This document shows positions 8,701-17,200 of a stretch of DNA of 64,000 nt, piece by piece. The translations under genes were made by a program, and so were the position numbers. The stretch is from an uncultured Blautia sp. (GTDB lineage: Bacteria; Bacillota; Clostridia; Lachnospirales; Lachnospiraceae). The stretch is taken from the NCBI GenBank assembly GCA_900539145.1, contig UQAX01000009.1, positions 9,987-73,986 of the forward strand, written 5' to 3'. Within the stretch, counting starts at the first letter, position 1. Every line of letters begins with the position of its first letter. The notes under the pieces are model-generated. The model ran no database searches, was not told the origin of the DNA, and saw only the letters and a program-made list of their open reading frames with translations.

Positions 8701-10247
8701 GGGCAGGGTGCGATATGCCGGATAAGAAATGTCCCGTATGCGGAGAGCCTCTGGTCAAAGAAGGATTTGACATTCCTTTTGAAACCTTCCTTGGGTTTAA
8801 AGGGGATAAAGAGCCTGATATTGACTTGAACTTTTCCGGTGATTATCAGGGAAAGGCGCACCGCTATGTAGAGGTTATTTTCGGTGCAGGACAGACGTTT
8901 AAGGCGGGAACCATCGGTACTCTGGCAGAGAAAACAGCTTTTGGCTATGTAAAGAACTATTATGAAGAACGTGGTCAGAGAAAGCGTTATTGCGAAATCA
9001 ACAGAATTGTGCAGGGCTGTACAGGGGTAAGACGTACCACAGGACAGCATCCGGGAGGAATTATTGTACTTCCTATCGGTTGGGATATTGAGGAATTTAC
9101 GCCGGTTCAGCACCCGGCAAATGATATGAACAGCGATATTATTACTACGCATTTTGATTATCACTCCATTGACTCCAACCTTTTGAAACTGGATATTCTG
9201 GGGCACGATGATCCTACCATGATTCGTATGCTGGAAGACCTTACCGGTATCAACGCCAGAGAAATTCCGTTGGACTCAAAAGAGGTTATGTCCTTATTTA
9301 AAAATACAGATGCACTGGGAATTACACCGGATGATATTCGAGGCTGTCCTTTGGGCTGTCTTGGCATTCCGGAGTTTGGTACAGATTTTGCCATGCAGAT
9401 GTTAATTGATGCCAATCCCACTTCTTTTTCTGACTTGGTTCGTATTTCCGGTCTGTCTCACGGAACAGACGTGTGGCTGGGAAACGCACAGGATTTGATT
9501 AAGTCCGGAACGGCGACCATTACCACCTGTATCTGTACACGAGACGATATTATGATTTATCTGATTAACAAAGGCTTGGAACACGGACAGGCATTTACCA
9601 TTATGGAGAGCGTGCGAAAGGGTAAGGGATTAAAGCCGGAATGGATTGAAGAAATGAAAAAACATGATGTTCCGGACTGGTATATTGAGTCCTGTAAAAA
9701 GATTAAATACATGTTCCCGAAAGCCCATGCGGCAGCGTATGTTATGATGGGCTGGCGAATTGCTTACTGCAAAATTTTTCATCCGCTGGCATATTATGCA
9801 GCTTATTTCAGTATTCGTGCAACGGCGTTTTCTTATGAGCTTATGTGTCAGGGAAAAGAAAAGCTGGAATATTTTATGGACGATTATGAGAAGCGAAAGG
9901 ATACATTGAGCAAAAAAGAGCAGGATACTTACAAAGATATGCGAATTGTGCAGGAGATGTATGCCAGAGGCTTTGACTTTGTTCCCATTGATATTTATAA
10001 GGCAAATGCACATACATTCCAGATTATAGACGGAAAGCTGATGCCTGCGTTGGATACCATAGAAGGTCTGGGAGACAGGGCGGCCGATGCCGTGGTGGCG
10101 GCGGCAGAGGAAGGAAATTTCCTGTCACTGGACGATTTCAGAAATCGAACAAAGGTTACATCCTCTACCATTGATTTGATGAATGATTTGGGATTGTTTG
10201 GGAAATTGCCTAAGTCTAATCAGATGTCGTTGTTTGATTATCAATAA
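5784..10247 (+). CDS. polC: DNA polymerase III PolC-type (alpha subunit with 3'-5' exonuclease)
   Basis: This is the main Gram-positive replicative polymerase. The 1487 residues show the PolC order: an N-terminal domain with a Lys/Glu-rich linker at about 195-230, then an OB fold at about 260-350. A PHP domain begins at about 369 (VELHCHTKMSDMDG). A DEDDh exonuclease is inserted at about 463-640 (DIETTG, HNAEFD and HHRAVDDAS). The polymerase core includes GSRGSVGSSFAA at about 928 and a four-Cys zinc element at about 953-985 (CAKCH ... CPVCG). Palm Asp residues are in EPDIDLNF. Presence of PolC rather than only DnaE supports a Firmicutes host. It is probably transcribed from the xpaC promoter as the last gene before a long hairpin. 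Confidence 0.98.
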   Translation: MEKEFLDVFRNLEVGEELRALLKEVAVTKIAVNPQKDRIRIYIRSRQWIHKKYIYTLERAVSQQCFPGVSMEVKVLERFTLSSQYTPQLFFEAYQSSMALELKNYSILVFNMFRNAVITFPQTDTMHILLQSTVLAKSKEDELVQYIEKIFCERCEFSLKVETEYEEIKESKFRKNSDIRIAQEAAHIVEMSSLGKEKEELEEIKEEPKKAPVKQKEKEKAKTEKKEAPAKRGFSDFKRSVKRSDNPDVLYGRDFDDEVIPLENVQTEMGEVCVRGKIMSLEKREIRNEKTIIIFSITDFTDSITVKMFARNDQVEEITEGVKEKAFVKLKGITTIDRYDSELTIGSVVGIKKIASFENSRSDNYPEKRVELHCHTKMSDMDGVSDAKALIKRAYEWGHKAIAITDHGVVQAFPEANHCFDSWGGVVPPEADFKVIYGVEAYLVDDLKGIVQNSKGQSLHAPYVVFDIETTGFSALKDKIIEIGAVKVENGRITERFSEFVNPQIPIPFRIEELTSINDNMVADAPTIDVILPKFEKFCEGCVMVAHNAEFDMSFIRKNYEDLGIEREDTVVDTVGMARFLLPQLNRFKLDTVAKAVGVSLEHHHRAVDDASCTADIFVKFIQMCEERDIFNLDELNEKGTVSVHSIQKMPTYHAIILAKNDVGRVNLYHLISDSHLIYYHRRPRIPKSLFLKYQEGLLIGSACEAGEIYQAVLNGRPEQEIARLVNFYDYLEIQPLGNNAFMLKNEDRSDITSWEDLQEINKKIVKLGEAFNKPVVGTCDVHFLDPEDEVYRRIIMAGKGFDDADDQAPLYLRTTEEMLKEFSYLGREKAEEIVITNPNKIADMVEKISPIHKGKCPPVIENSDAMLREICYSKAHEIYGENLPEMVEARLERELNSIISNGYAVMYMIAQKLVWKSNSDGYLVGSRGSVGSSFAATMSGITEVNPLSPHYYCAKCHYADFDSEEVRAYSGRAGCDMPDKKCPVCGEPLVKEGFDIPFETFLGFKGDKEPDIDLNFSGDYQGKAHRYVEVIFGAGQTFKAGTIGTLAEKTAFGYVKNYYEERGQRKRYCEINRIVQGCTGVRRTTGQHPGGIIVLPIGWDIEEFTPVQHPANDMNSDIITTHFDYHSIDSNLLKLDILGHDDPTMIRMLEDLTGINAREIPLDSKEVMSLFKNTDALGITPDDIRGCPLGCLGIPEFGTDFAMQMLIDANPTSFSDLVRISGLSHGTDVWLGNAQDLIKSGTATITTCICTRDDIMIYLINKGLEHGQAFTIMESVRKGKGLKPEWIEEMKKHDVPDWYIESCKKIKYMFPKAHAAAYVMMGWRIAYCKIFHPLAYYAAYFSIRATAFSYELMCQGKEKLEYFMDDYEKRKDTLSKKEQDTYKDMRIVQEMYARGFDFVPIDIYKANAHTFQIIDGKLMPALDTIEGLGDRAADAVVAAAEEGNFLSLDDFRNRTKVTSSTIDLMNDLGLFGKLPKSNQMSLFDYQ

Positions 10248-10250
10248 GTA

Positions 10251-10430
10251 AAATACAGCATTCCACTGATAAATGCGGATATTTTCTTGTTTTTCTGCGC
10301 CGCTTATGGATAGTTTGTACGCCAAACTCGTGCTTACGCACTCAAACACGGCTTCCAAACTATCACTATGCTCGAAAAACTGCGAAAATATTCCGATTAT
10401 TTCTCAGTGGAATGCTGTTTTGTATTTAAT
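10251..10430 (+). terminator. Very long hairpin terminator/palindromic repeat after polC
   Basis: The 14-base arm CAGCATTCCACTGA (10256-10269) pairs with TCAGTGGAATGCTG (10404-10417). Nested inside are GCGGATATTTTC with GAAAATATTCCG, GATAGTTTG with CAAACTATC, and a central GTGC/GCAC. The whole 180 bases can fold into one long imperfect hairpin ending in TTTTGTATTT, so it can end polC transcription. It is far longer than an ordinary terminator and contains GCTCGAAAAA, a string also found in the repeat at 11923-12068. Confidence 0.65.
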
Positions 10431-10622
10431 TAAAAAGGCTGTTACATTGGCAATATTAGGAGTTTTTCTCCTGTTTTTGATGTAGCAACTTATTTTTAAA
10501 TACGAAAATATAATAATAATTTGAAATAAAGAAAACTACTCTATTAACCAAAACCAGAATATGGATACATTTTATTAGATTTGTCAGATAAAATGTATCC
10601 ATATTCTCGCTATAAGCAAATA
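10431..10622. other. Gene-free interval with a 20-bp perfect palindrome
   Basis: No convincing ORF lies here. A small hairpin AGGAG-TTTTT-CTCCT sits near 10460. A perfect 20-bp inverted repeat (10556-10575 with 10588-10607, 12-base loop, core GGATACATTTTAT) lies just beyond the 3' end of the minus-strand MFS gene. It may be that gene's terminator, although the minus-strand tail (GGTTTTGGTT) is only moderately T-rich. Its ATACATTTT core resembles the inner stem of the repeats at 11923 and 50794. Confidence 0.6.
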
Positions 10623-11876
10623 TTACATTGTTTTTTCATAAAGACTGAAATAAACATTCTTGTCCAGTCTTAAATAAATACTATATAAAATCATCAAAAA
10701 TAAACCGATTACCGCTATAATTATCCATACAGTACGGAACGGATAATAGTCGATCAGTGTTCCTATTACATAGTTACTTAAAACTCCGATTAATCCGGCG
10801 AAGCTGTTGGTAATACTTAATACTCTGCCACGATGTGTGTCCGGTATTCTCTTTGTAAGGTAAGGTGTTTTTGATATAGAGCCGAATATTTCGCCTATGG
10901 TAAAGAGTATCATCCCCACAATCGCAATGATAAAATAATGATTTAAAAAGATAAAAAAGGCAAGTCCCAATGACTCTAATAGCTGTCCAAAATACATAAT
11001 TCGGATATCGATTACTCCGGAAAGCTTTTGGGTGAATATCGGCGTGCCTATTACCACAACAACGGCATTGATGCTTGTTAAAATTCCAAATTTAAAAGCT
11101 CCTGAACCACGAAAGACTTCCTCCAGATGTAAAGGCATCAAAAAGCTAAATTGATTATAAATCAGCGCAGCTATACCGGAAATAACAAATAGCAGAAAAA
11201 ATAATTTTCGTTCAGAAAAAACCTTGAATATTGAGCCGGTTTCACCTTTCTCATATTCGTTCATTGTTTTAGTATCCTGATTATTAGCTTTTACATTCTT
11301 AATAAAAACCAATAGCAGCAACGTACTGCTTATATCTGCCAGACCGTTAATGAAAAAAGACAGGCTGAGATAATTATTAAATAAAATGCCGCCGATAGTC
11401 GGAGCTAAAACCAGTCCTAAATTCATCGAAAGATAATTCAGGGAATAGGCTCTTTCTCTATCCTTGTAGGTTGTCAAGTCAGCAATCAGGGCATCATAAG
11501 CCGGCTGTTCCATTGCCTGAAATAAAGAAGCAATCGCTAATAAATACAGTGTTGTCATGGACATTGGCAATACAGCGCAAACGAAATAGAGGCTGTTTCC
11601 GATTAAGTCAAAGGTAACGATGATATGCTTTTTATTATATTTGTCAGCCATCTTACCTCCCAGCAAGTAAAACGGTCCCATAAACATAGAAAACATCATC
11701 ATATACAGACCAATCGTCTGTCCGTTCAGTCCCAGTTTTTCACTCATTATCAAGGTAAGCATGGGCCATATTAAAGCCCCCATACTTGTCATGATTTTAC
11801 CAAAAGCCAACACATAGATTTCTCTTGGCAAATGGCTGTACATTGAGAAATGTTTTTTTAGAAATCCCATAGGCAT
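10623..11876 (-). CDS. MFS family transporter (multidrug-type, 12 TM)
   Basis: The 417-residue hydrophobic protein has about 12 transmembrane helices. It has the MFS loop 2-3 motif A (GGKMADKYNKKHII) after the second helix and a charged central loop at about residues 195-215. Similar proteins export drugs or sugars by proton antiport; the substrate cannot be read from the sequence. AAAGGA is 4 bases from the first ATG and 10 bases from a second (11870), so the start is uncertain by two codons. It is monocistronic, between purC and polC but unrelated to either. Confidence 0.85.
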   Translation of the reverse strand: MPMGFLKKHFSMYSHLPREIYVLAFGKIMTSMGALIWPMLTLIMSEKLGLNGQTIGLYMMMFSMFMGPFYLLGGKMADKYNKKHIIVTFDLIGNSLYFVCAVLPMSMTTLYLLAIASLFQAMEQPAYDALIADLTTYKDRERAYSLNYLSMNLGLVLAPTIGGILFNNYLSLSFFINGLADISSTLLLLVFIKNVKANNQDTKTMNEYEKGETGSIFKVFSERKLFFLLFVISGIAALIYNQFSFLMPLHLEEVFRGSGAFKFGILTSINAVVVVIGTPIFTQKLSGVIDIRIMYFGQLLESLGLAFFIFLNHYFIIAIVGMILFTIGEIFGSISKTPYLTKRIPDTHRGRVLSITNSFAGLIGVLSNYVIGTLIDYYPFRTVWIIIAVIGLFLMILYSIYLRLDKNVYFSLYEKTM

Positions 11877-11922
11877 TATTTCCTTTACGTTCTGACAATA
11901 TTTGCAAGTATCCTATAAAAAA

Positions 11923-12068
11923 GAGTTGTCGCATTAAGTGCATCTCAAGAATATCTATACATTTTGCGCTCAGTCTGCGCTTGCTTTGAGCTTGTAATCT
12001 CAAAGCGTGCTCGAAAAATTCGCCAAAAGTGTATAAATATTTCTCCAAAATACTTAATGTGACAACTC
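11923..12068 (-). repeat. Long-form palindromic terminator repeat after purC (copy B)
   Basis: The outer arms GAGTTGTCGCATTAAGT (11923-11939) and ACTTAATGTGACAACTC (12052-12068) pair over 17 bases with one G-U. Inside are GCTTTGAG...CTCAAAGC and CTATACATTTTGCG pairing with CGCCAAAAGTGTATA. Read on the minus strand the hairpin ends in CTTTTTTATAG, so it terminates purC. The inner 75 bases are about 90% identical to the reverse complement of the repeat at 50794-50938. A TATAAAAAA string flanks both sides, which may be chance in AT-rich DNA. Confidence 0.8.
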
Positions 12069-12081
12069 CGATTATAAAAAA

Positions 12082-12951
12082 TTAGAATTTCTCTCCTGAG
12101 AGTAATTCGTAAGCTTCTACATATTTTTCAACTGTTTTGTTGATTACTTCTTCCGGCAGAAGGAAGTCGCTTTCCGGATTAGCTTTCAGCCAGTCACGAA
12201 CGTACTGTTTGTCAAAGGATGGCTGTCCCTGTCCAGGTTTGTAGCCTTCTAACGGCCAAAATCTGGAGCTGTCCGGTGTAAGCATTTCATCACCCAGAAC
12301 CACGTCTCCGTTTTCATCTAAACCAAATTCAAATTTTGTATCTGCAATAATAATGTTTTTTGTAAGTGCGTATTCTGCACATTTTTTATACAGTGCGATT
12401 GTGTAATCACGGATTTTTTCTGCGTATTCCTGTCCACGTCCCGGATATAATTTCTCTAAAGTTTCAACAGTATCTTCAAAGGAAACATGTTCATCGTGGT
12501 CGCCGATTTCCGCTTTTGTAGTTGGTGTGTAAATCGGTTCAGGCAGTTTATCGGACTCCTGTAATCCCTCCGGAAGCTTAATGCCGCATACAGTACCGTT
12601 TTTCTGGTAGCTTTCCCAGCCGCTTCCTGTAATATATCCACGCACGATGCACTCAACAGGGAGCATTTCCAGTTTTTGGCAAAGCATGGTATGTCCTTCG
12701 AATTCCGGCTGCTGGAAGAACTCCGGCATATCCTTTACATTTGTAGAAATCATGTGGTTTGGAACAATATCCTTTGTAAAATCAAACCAGAATTTTGACA
12801 TCTTTGTAAGGACAACACCTTTATTTGTAACTGTGTTTTTGAGAATGTAGTCAAATGCGGAAATTCTGTCTGTTGCATAAATAACTAATTCCTCTCCAAT
12901 GTCATAAACCTGACGTACTTTTCCTTCTTTAAATGGTTTGTACTCCTGCAT
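12082..12951 (-). CDS. purC: Phosphoribosylaminoimidazole-succinocarboxamide synthase (SAICAR synthetase)
   Basis: PurC joins aspartate to CAIR with ATP in purine synthesis. The 289-residue sequence has GKVRQVYDIG at the N-terminus, ATDRISAFD, PVECIVRGYITGSGW, IIADTKFEFG and LTPDSSRFW, all diagnostic. It is of the longer type. A good AAAGGTG site precedes the ATG. It stands alone, not in a pur operon, with its own promoter and terminator; purB lies about 7 kb away on the other strand. I saw no purine riboswitch in the short leader. Confidence 0.97.
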   Translation of the reverse strand: MQEYKPFKEGKVRQVYDIGEELVIYATDRISAFDYILKNTVTNKGVVLTKMSKFWFDFTKDIVPNHMISTNVKDMPEFFQQPEFEGHTMLCQKLEMLPVECIVRGYITGSGWESYQKNGTVCGIKLPEGLQESDKLPEPIYTPTTKAEIGDHDEHVSFEDTVETLEKLYPGRGQEYAEKIRDYTIALYKKCAEYALTKNIIIADTKFEFGLDENGDVVLGDEMLTPDSSRFWPLEGYKPGQGQPSFDKQYVRDWLKANPESDFLLPEEVINKTVEKYVEAYELLSGEKF

Positions 12952-12976
12952 GTGTTTTCACCTTTCCTCTTATATA

Positions 12977-13005
12977 ATTATAGTTTGAAACGCTTTTATT
13001 GTAAC
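12977..13005 (-). promoter_or_regulatory. Predicted promoter of purC
   Basis: On the minus strand GTTACA and a perfect TATAAT are 17 bases apart, about 25 bases upstream of the purC start. The leader is therefore too short for a riboswitch. Confidence 0.5.
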
Positions 13006-13054
13006 AAATTTTTGGAAAAAAGAAATAGTATTTCCAAAAAAAGTATAAAATCTT

Positions 13055-14158
13055 TTAAACTTCGCCAAGAACTTCAGAAAGAGCTTGCAAAAGTTCATTG
13101 TTTTTTTCGGGACTCATCATACAGAAACGGATGAAGGAATTGTCCAGAAACGGGAAAGTGGAGCAGTCACGTATCATAAGTCCTCTGCGGATGCAGTAAT
13201 CAAAAACCTGCTCGGAGGTAACGTCTTCCTTTAAAATTTTTACCAGAAGGAAGTTGGAGCAGGAAGGATATACCTTTACACCTTTCCATGAGGATAAGAT
13301 TTTGAAAAGTCGTTCCCTTTCTCCGGAAATCAAAGCTCTTGTTTTGTCAATGTACTCTTTATCAGAAAACATGATACAGCCGGCAATCTCTGCCAAACTG
13401 TTGATGGTCCACGGATTTTTCTTTGTGTTGATATATTTTAAAAGGTCCGGATTTCCTGTTACCGCATAGCCCAGACGCAGACCGGGAGCTGCAAAAAATT
13501 TAGAAATTCCCCGCAGGACAATGAGATTATTATAATTGTTGGTAAGAGGAATGGAAGAAATTTTACTGTCCAAAGGGGCAAATTCCTCGTAAGTTTCATC
13601 TACCATAACACAAGTTCCGTATTGCATACAGGTGTCTAAGATTTTTCGCATATCCTTTCTGGTAATAGCGGTGGAGGTAGGATTATTAGGGTTACAAAGT
13701 ACCAGTAAATCAATGCTGTCGTTTAAGTGTGAACAAAAATCAGAAATATTGATTTGGAAATTATCTTCTTCCAGCAGAGGATAGTAAAGCGTTTGTCCGC
13801 CTTTTAATGCAATTTCACGCTCGTATTCCGAATAAGTAGGGCCTAAAATCAAAGCTTTTTTGGGATTTGTGGTCTGAATAAACAGAGAAATCAGTTCCGT
13901 AGAGCCGTTTCCTACAATAATATTTTCAAACTGAGCCCCCGTATAATCACAGATGCTTTTGCGAAGCTTTGTGTAGTCACGGTCAGGGTAATTGGTAATG
14001 GCATCAATGTGAGTAGAGAGGGTGTCTCTTAACAAAGGAGAGATGCCAAGGGGATTTACATTGGCGGAAAAACTGGTGATATCCTCTTTTTTTATATGAT
14101 AGATTTCTTCGATTTTTTCTAAATCGCTTCCGTGGAAGTGGTCTTTATGTTTCAGCAT
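13055..14158 (-). CDS. Fold-type I PLP aminotransferase, CobD/HisC-like
   Basis: The 367-residue protein has the class I/II aminotransferase pattern: SANVNPLGIS near the N-terminus, NGSTELI, LCNPNNPT, VDETYEEFA, the Schiff-base Lys in GISKFFAAPGLRLGY, and a C-terminal FIRFC. The opening HGSDLEKI resembles threonine-phosphate decarboxylase CobD, whereas the general fold is shared with histidinol-phosphate aminotransferase HisC. No cobalamin or histidine genes are nearby, so the substrate stays open. GGGAGG lies before the ATG. It is divergent from the DUF5717-type operon. Confidence 0.82.
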   Translation of the reverse strand: MLKHKDHFHGSDLEKIEEIYHIKKEDITSFSANVNPLGISPLLRDTLSTHIDAITNYPDRDYTKLRKSICDYTGAQFENIIVGNGSTELISLFIQTTNPKKALILGPTYSEYEREIALKGGQTLYYPLLEEDNFQINISDFCSHLNDSIDLLVLCNPNNPTSTAITRKDMRKILDTCMQYGTCVMVDETYEEFAPLDSKISSIPLTNNYNNLIVLRGISKFFAAPGLRLGYAVTGNPDLLKYINTKKNPWTINSLAEIAGCIMFSDKEYIDKTRALISGERERLFKILSSWKGVKVYPSCSNFLLVKILKEDVTSEQVFDYCIRRGLMIRDCSTFPFLDNSFIRFCMMSPEKNNELLQALSEVLGEV

Positions 14159-14185
14159 GAAATAGCCTCCCTTTTTGTATTAAAG

Positions 14186-14214
14186 TTGCACAGCAATCCA
14201 TTGTAGTGTATAAT
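14186..14214 (+). promoter_or_regulatory. Predicted sigma-A promoter of the three-gene DUF5717-type operon
   Basis: TTGCAC and a perfect TATAAT are separated by 17 bases, about 60 bases before the TTG start of the first gene. This is one of the best matches to consensus in the window, which suggests constitutive vegetative expression. Confidence 0.7.
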
Positions 14215-14274
14215 CCATAGTAGCAGAATATTGTTAATTGTTCAATAAAAAGAAGACGGAGTAAAGGTGATATT

Positions 14275-17200
14275 TTGAAAACACGAATGGACCAACTGAT
14301 AAACGGAAGATTTGAATACGATGTACCGGGGCTTATTTTATCAACAGAAAAAATTGTATTAAAGACAATGCCGGAAGAAAAGCTCAGGGGCGAATTAGAA
14401 TTTGCAGCAGAAGACAGACGAAAAATAAAAGGAATGGCATATTCTACACATAGACGGTTTCTTTTAGGAAAAGAAAAATTTGCAGGAGACAAAATTATTC
14501 TGCCTTACGGAATAGATGCCAAGGGGCTGAAAAGTGAAGATAAAATAGAAGGAGAGATTGTGTTAAGCACCAGTATAGGAGAATACAGGGTGCCTTTTTC
14601 TATTGAAATAAGGAAAACGCAGGTGCGGACTTCTCAGAGAGCAGTAGGAACGCTGGAAGAGTTTGTTGCTCTTGCAAAGGAGGATTTCAGAGAGGCGTAT
14701 CAGCTTTTTGTGGAGAAATCCTTTCCACAGCTTTTAAAGGGAAGAGAGGAATTGCTGCCTTATTATGAAGCAATGGTGAAAATGCCTGCTCCTTATCAGA
14801 ATTTGGAAGAATTTTTAATTAAAGCGGGCTTGAAAAAACCGGTTTCTTTAAGTCTTGAAAAGGAAAAGCTGGAACTTTATGAGGTACAGAGCTCTTTAAA
14901 AGATACCCTGCGGATAAGACGCAGCGGATGGGGATTTTTAAGAGCGGAAATCACTGTATCGGGAGATTTTCTGGAAGTGGAAAAGCAGGTTATCCATGAC
15001 GGACACTTTATCGGCAGCGTATATGATTTAGAGTATATTATCCGTAAGGAATGTCTGGGAAAAGGAAAGAACTTTGGAAGAATTTCCATTAAAACCGTAT
15101 ACGAAACCATTACTTATGAAATTATGGTGTCGAAAAACAATCGAATACAGGTGGACGTAACCGCTTATGAGAAAAGAAAAAAGCTGGAAGCGGCAAAAGC
15201 TCTGTTAGAACTTCAGCTGGGAAAGGTGACTGCTTCAGAATGGTGCGAGAATACAAAGGCTCTTTTAGATGAATTAAAAGAAAACGGTTATTATTCTACG
15301 GAATGTCAGCTTTTTGAAGCTTATATGTGGGTTTTAAGCGGGAGAGAAGATGAAGCAAGACGACTACTGGACTCTTTGGAAAACAATCAGAGAGTGAAGG
15401 ACGAAGAAATTTTAGAAGGGGCATTTTTGTACCTTGACGAAATTTCCCACAGAAGCACACAGTTGAAAGAAAAGACAGCAGTGCGTCTGCATCAGCTGTA
15501 CCAAAGACGTGTGGACAGCTGTCTGTTATTATACATGATTTTTGAGATGGATGAAGAAGTTCTGAGAACCCAGTCCAGAAAGATGTTCTTTTTAGAGGAA
15601 CAGTATCGAACAGGCTCAAGAAGTCCGTTTTTATATCTTATGGCGTGTAAATTGGGCGCAGAGGACGGCTCTGTTTTCCGAAAAATGAATCATTTTACTG
15701 TGCAGGTTTATCGCTTTGCACAGAAATACGGAATGCTTACAGAAGAAATGGCATTTCGTGCAGTGGATTTAGCAGGACAGTTGAAGCGTTTTTCAAAACC
15801 GGTGTATGAAATTTTAACTTATATTTATGAGAAGTATCCTTCAGCGTTGGTCATCAAAGGCATTTGCCAGTTTGTGATGAAAGGCGAACCGAGAAAACTG
15901 GAATATTTTAAATGGTATGATTTGGCAGTGCGTGCAGAACTGAAAATCACAGGCTTGTACGAATATTATATTGAAACCATGAGCAGGAATTACCAGAAGG
16001 TACTGCCAAAGGTCATCCGTCTGTATTTCGGCTACAATAATACATTAAGCGACCAGAGAAGAGCATTTATTTACAGCAATATTATTCGAAATAAAGAAAC
16101 GGACAAGGAAACCTATCAGGCATACAAACAAAATATGGAAGCTTTTGCCTGCGATAAGATTAAAGAAGGCAGAATGAATGAAGATTTTGCAGTGGTTTAT
16201 CAGGAGTTTTGTGTAAATTCCGAAGATGAAAATGTGCGTGCAGCGCTGGCAAAGGTATTGTTTACTTACAGGCTTTACTGTGACGACCCGAAAATCTGCA
16301 AGGTCATTGTCCGACACACTGCAATGAAGGAAGAACAGGTGTACCTGTGCACCGACAGAACAGCCTATATCTCTCTTTATACACAGGATGCGGCAATCTT
16401 ATTTGAGGACAGCAGCAAGCGCAGATATGCAGGGACAGTAGATTATAATCTTCACAAGCTTTTAGATATTGAAGAGCTGTCGGGAAAACTGGCAAAGGAC
16501 GGGCAGAGATATGCAGGGATGCTTTTACACACCTGTGGGGAATTAAAGCACGAAAATCCTATTACGGAAGAGAATATTTCCAGCTTTGAAGCCGTTTTAA
16601 AGCTGGATATCTTTGAGGAGGATTATCGGCAGGAAATCCGTAAGCGTCTGCTTCTTTATTATGAGTCACAGATGGACAACCGGAATTTAAGGGAGTCCTT
16701 GAAGGAGATGGATTTTAAAGCTTTTGCAAAAGTAAACAAAAGCCTGCTGGTTACGATTTTGGTAAAACAGGATATGTTTGTGGGAGCTTATGATTTAATC
16801 TGCGAATACGGATATGAAGATGTGGATATGTCGGTTCTTTTAAGAATGTGCAGCAGAATGATTTTGAATTTAGAGTTTGAATACGAGGAAGAATTGCTGC
16901 TTCTGGCGGGATATATTGTAAAATCCGGTATTTATGATGAAATTCTTTTAAAATATATGGCGTCACATTTTGAAGGTCCTGTACGGGAGATGATAGAACT
17001 GTGGAAGCGTGTCAGAGGCTTTTCTCTGGACTGCTATGCTTTGGAAGAGAGAATTCTTCGTTACAGTATGTTCACCAGAATTTATTCTGAGCAGGGGCTG
17101 GAGGTTCTGAAAGATTATATACAGCAGGGTGGAAATGAGCATGTTATTTTGGCTTATCTGACTTTTGAGTCTTACGGCTATTTTGTAGGCGGAAAAGAAA

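Noticed and set aside
10273..10485. 70-codon ORF after polC
   Set aside because: It lies inside the long palindrome and has no ribosome binding site.
11797..12048. 83-codon minus-strand ORF upstream of the MFS gene
   Set aside because: It overlaps both the MFS coding start and the repeat hairpin and has no recognisable domain.
11914..12081. TATAAAAAA direct repeat around the long terminator repeat as a target-site duplication
   Set aside because: The right copy is separated from the element end by four bases and the sequence is AT-rich; chance is likely.
12952..13054. Purine riboswitch before purC (and before purB at 19864-19970)
   Set aside because: Promoters lie within about 50 bases of the start codons, leaving no room, and no aptamer strings are visible.
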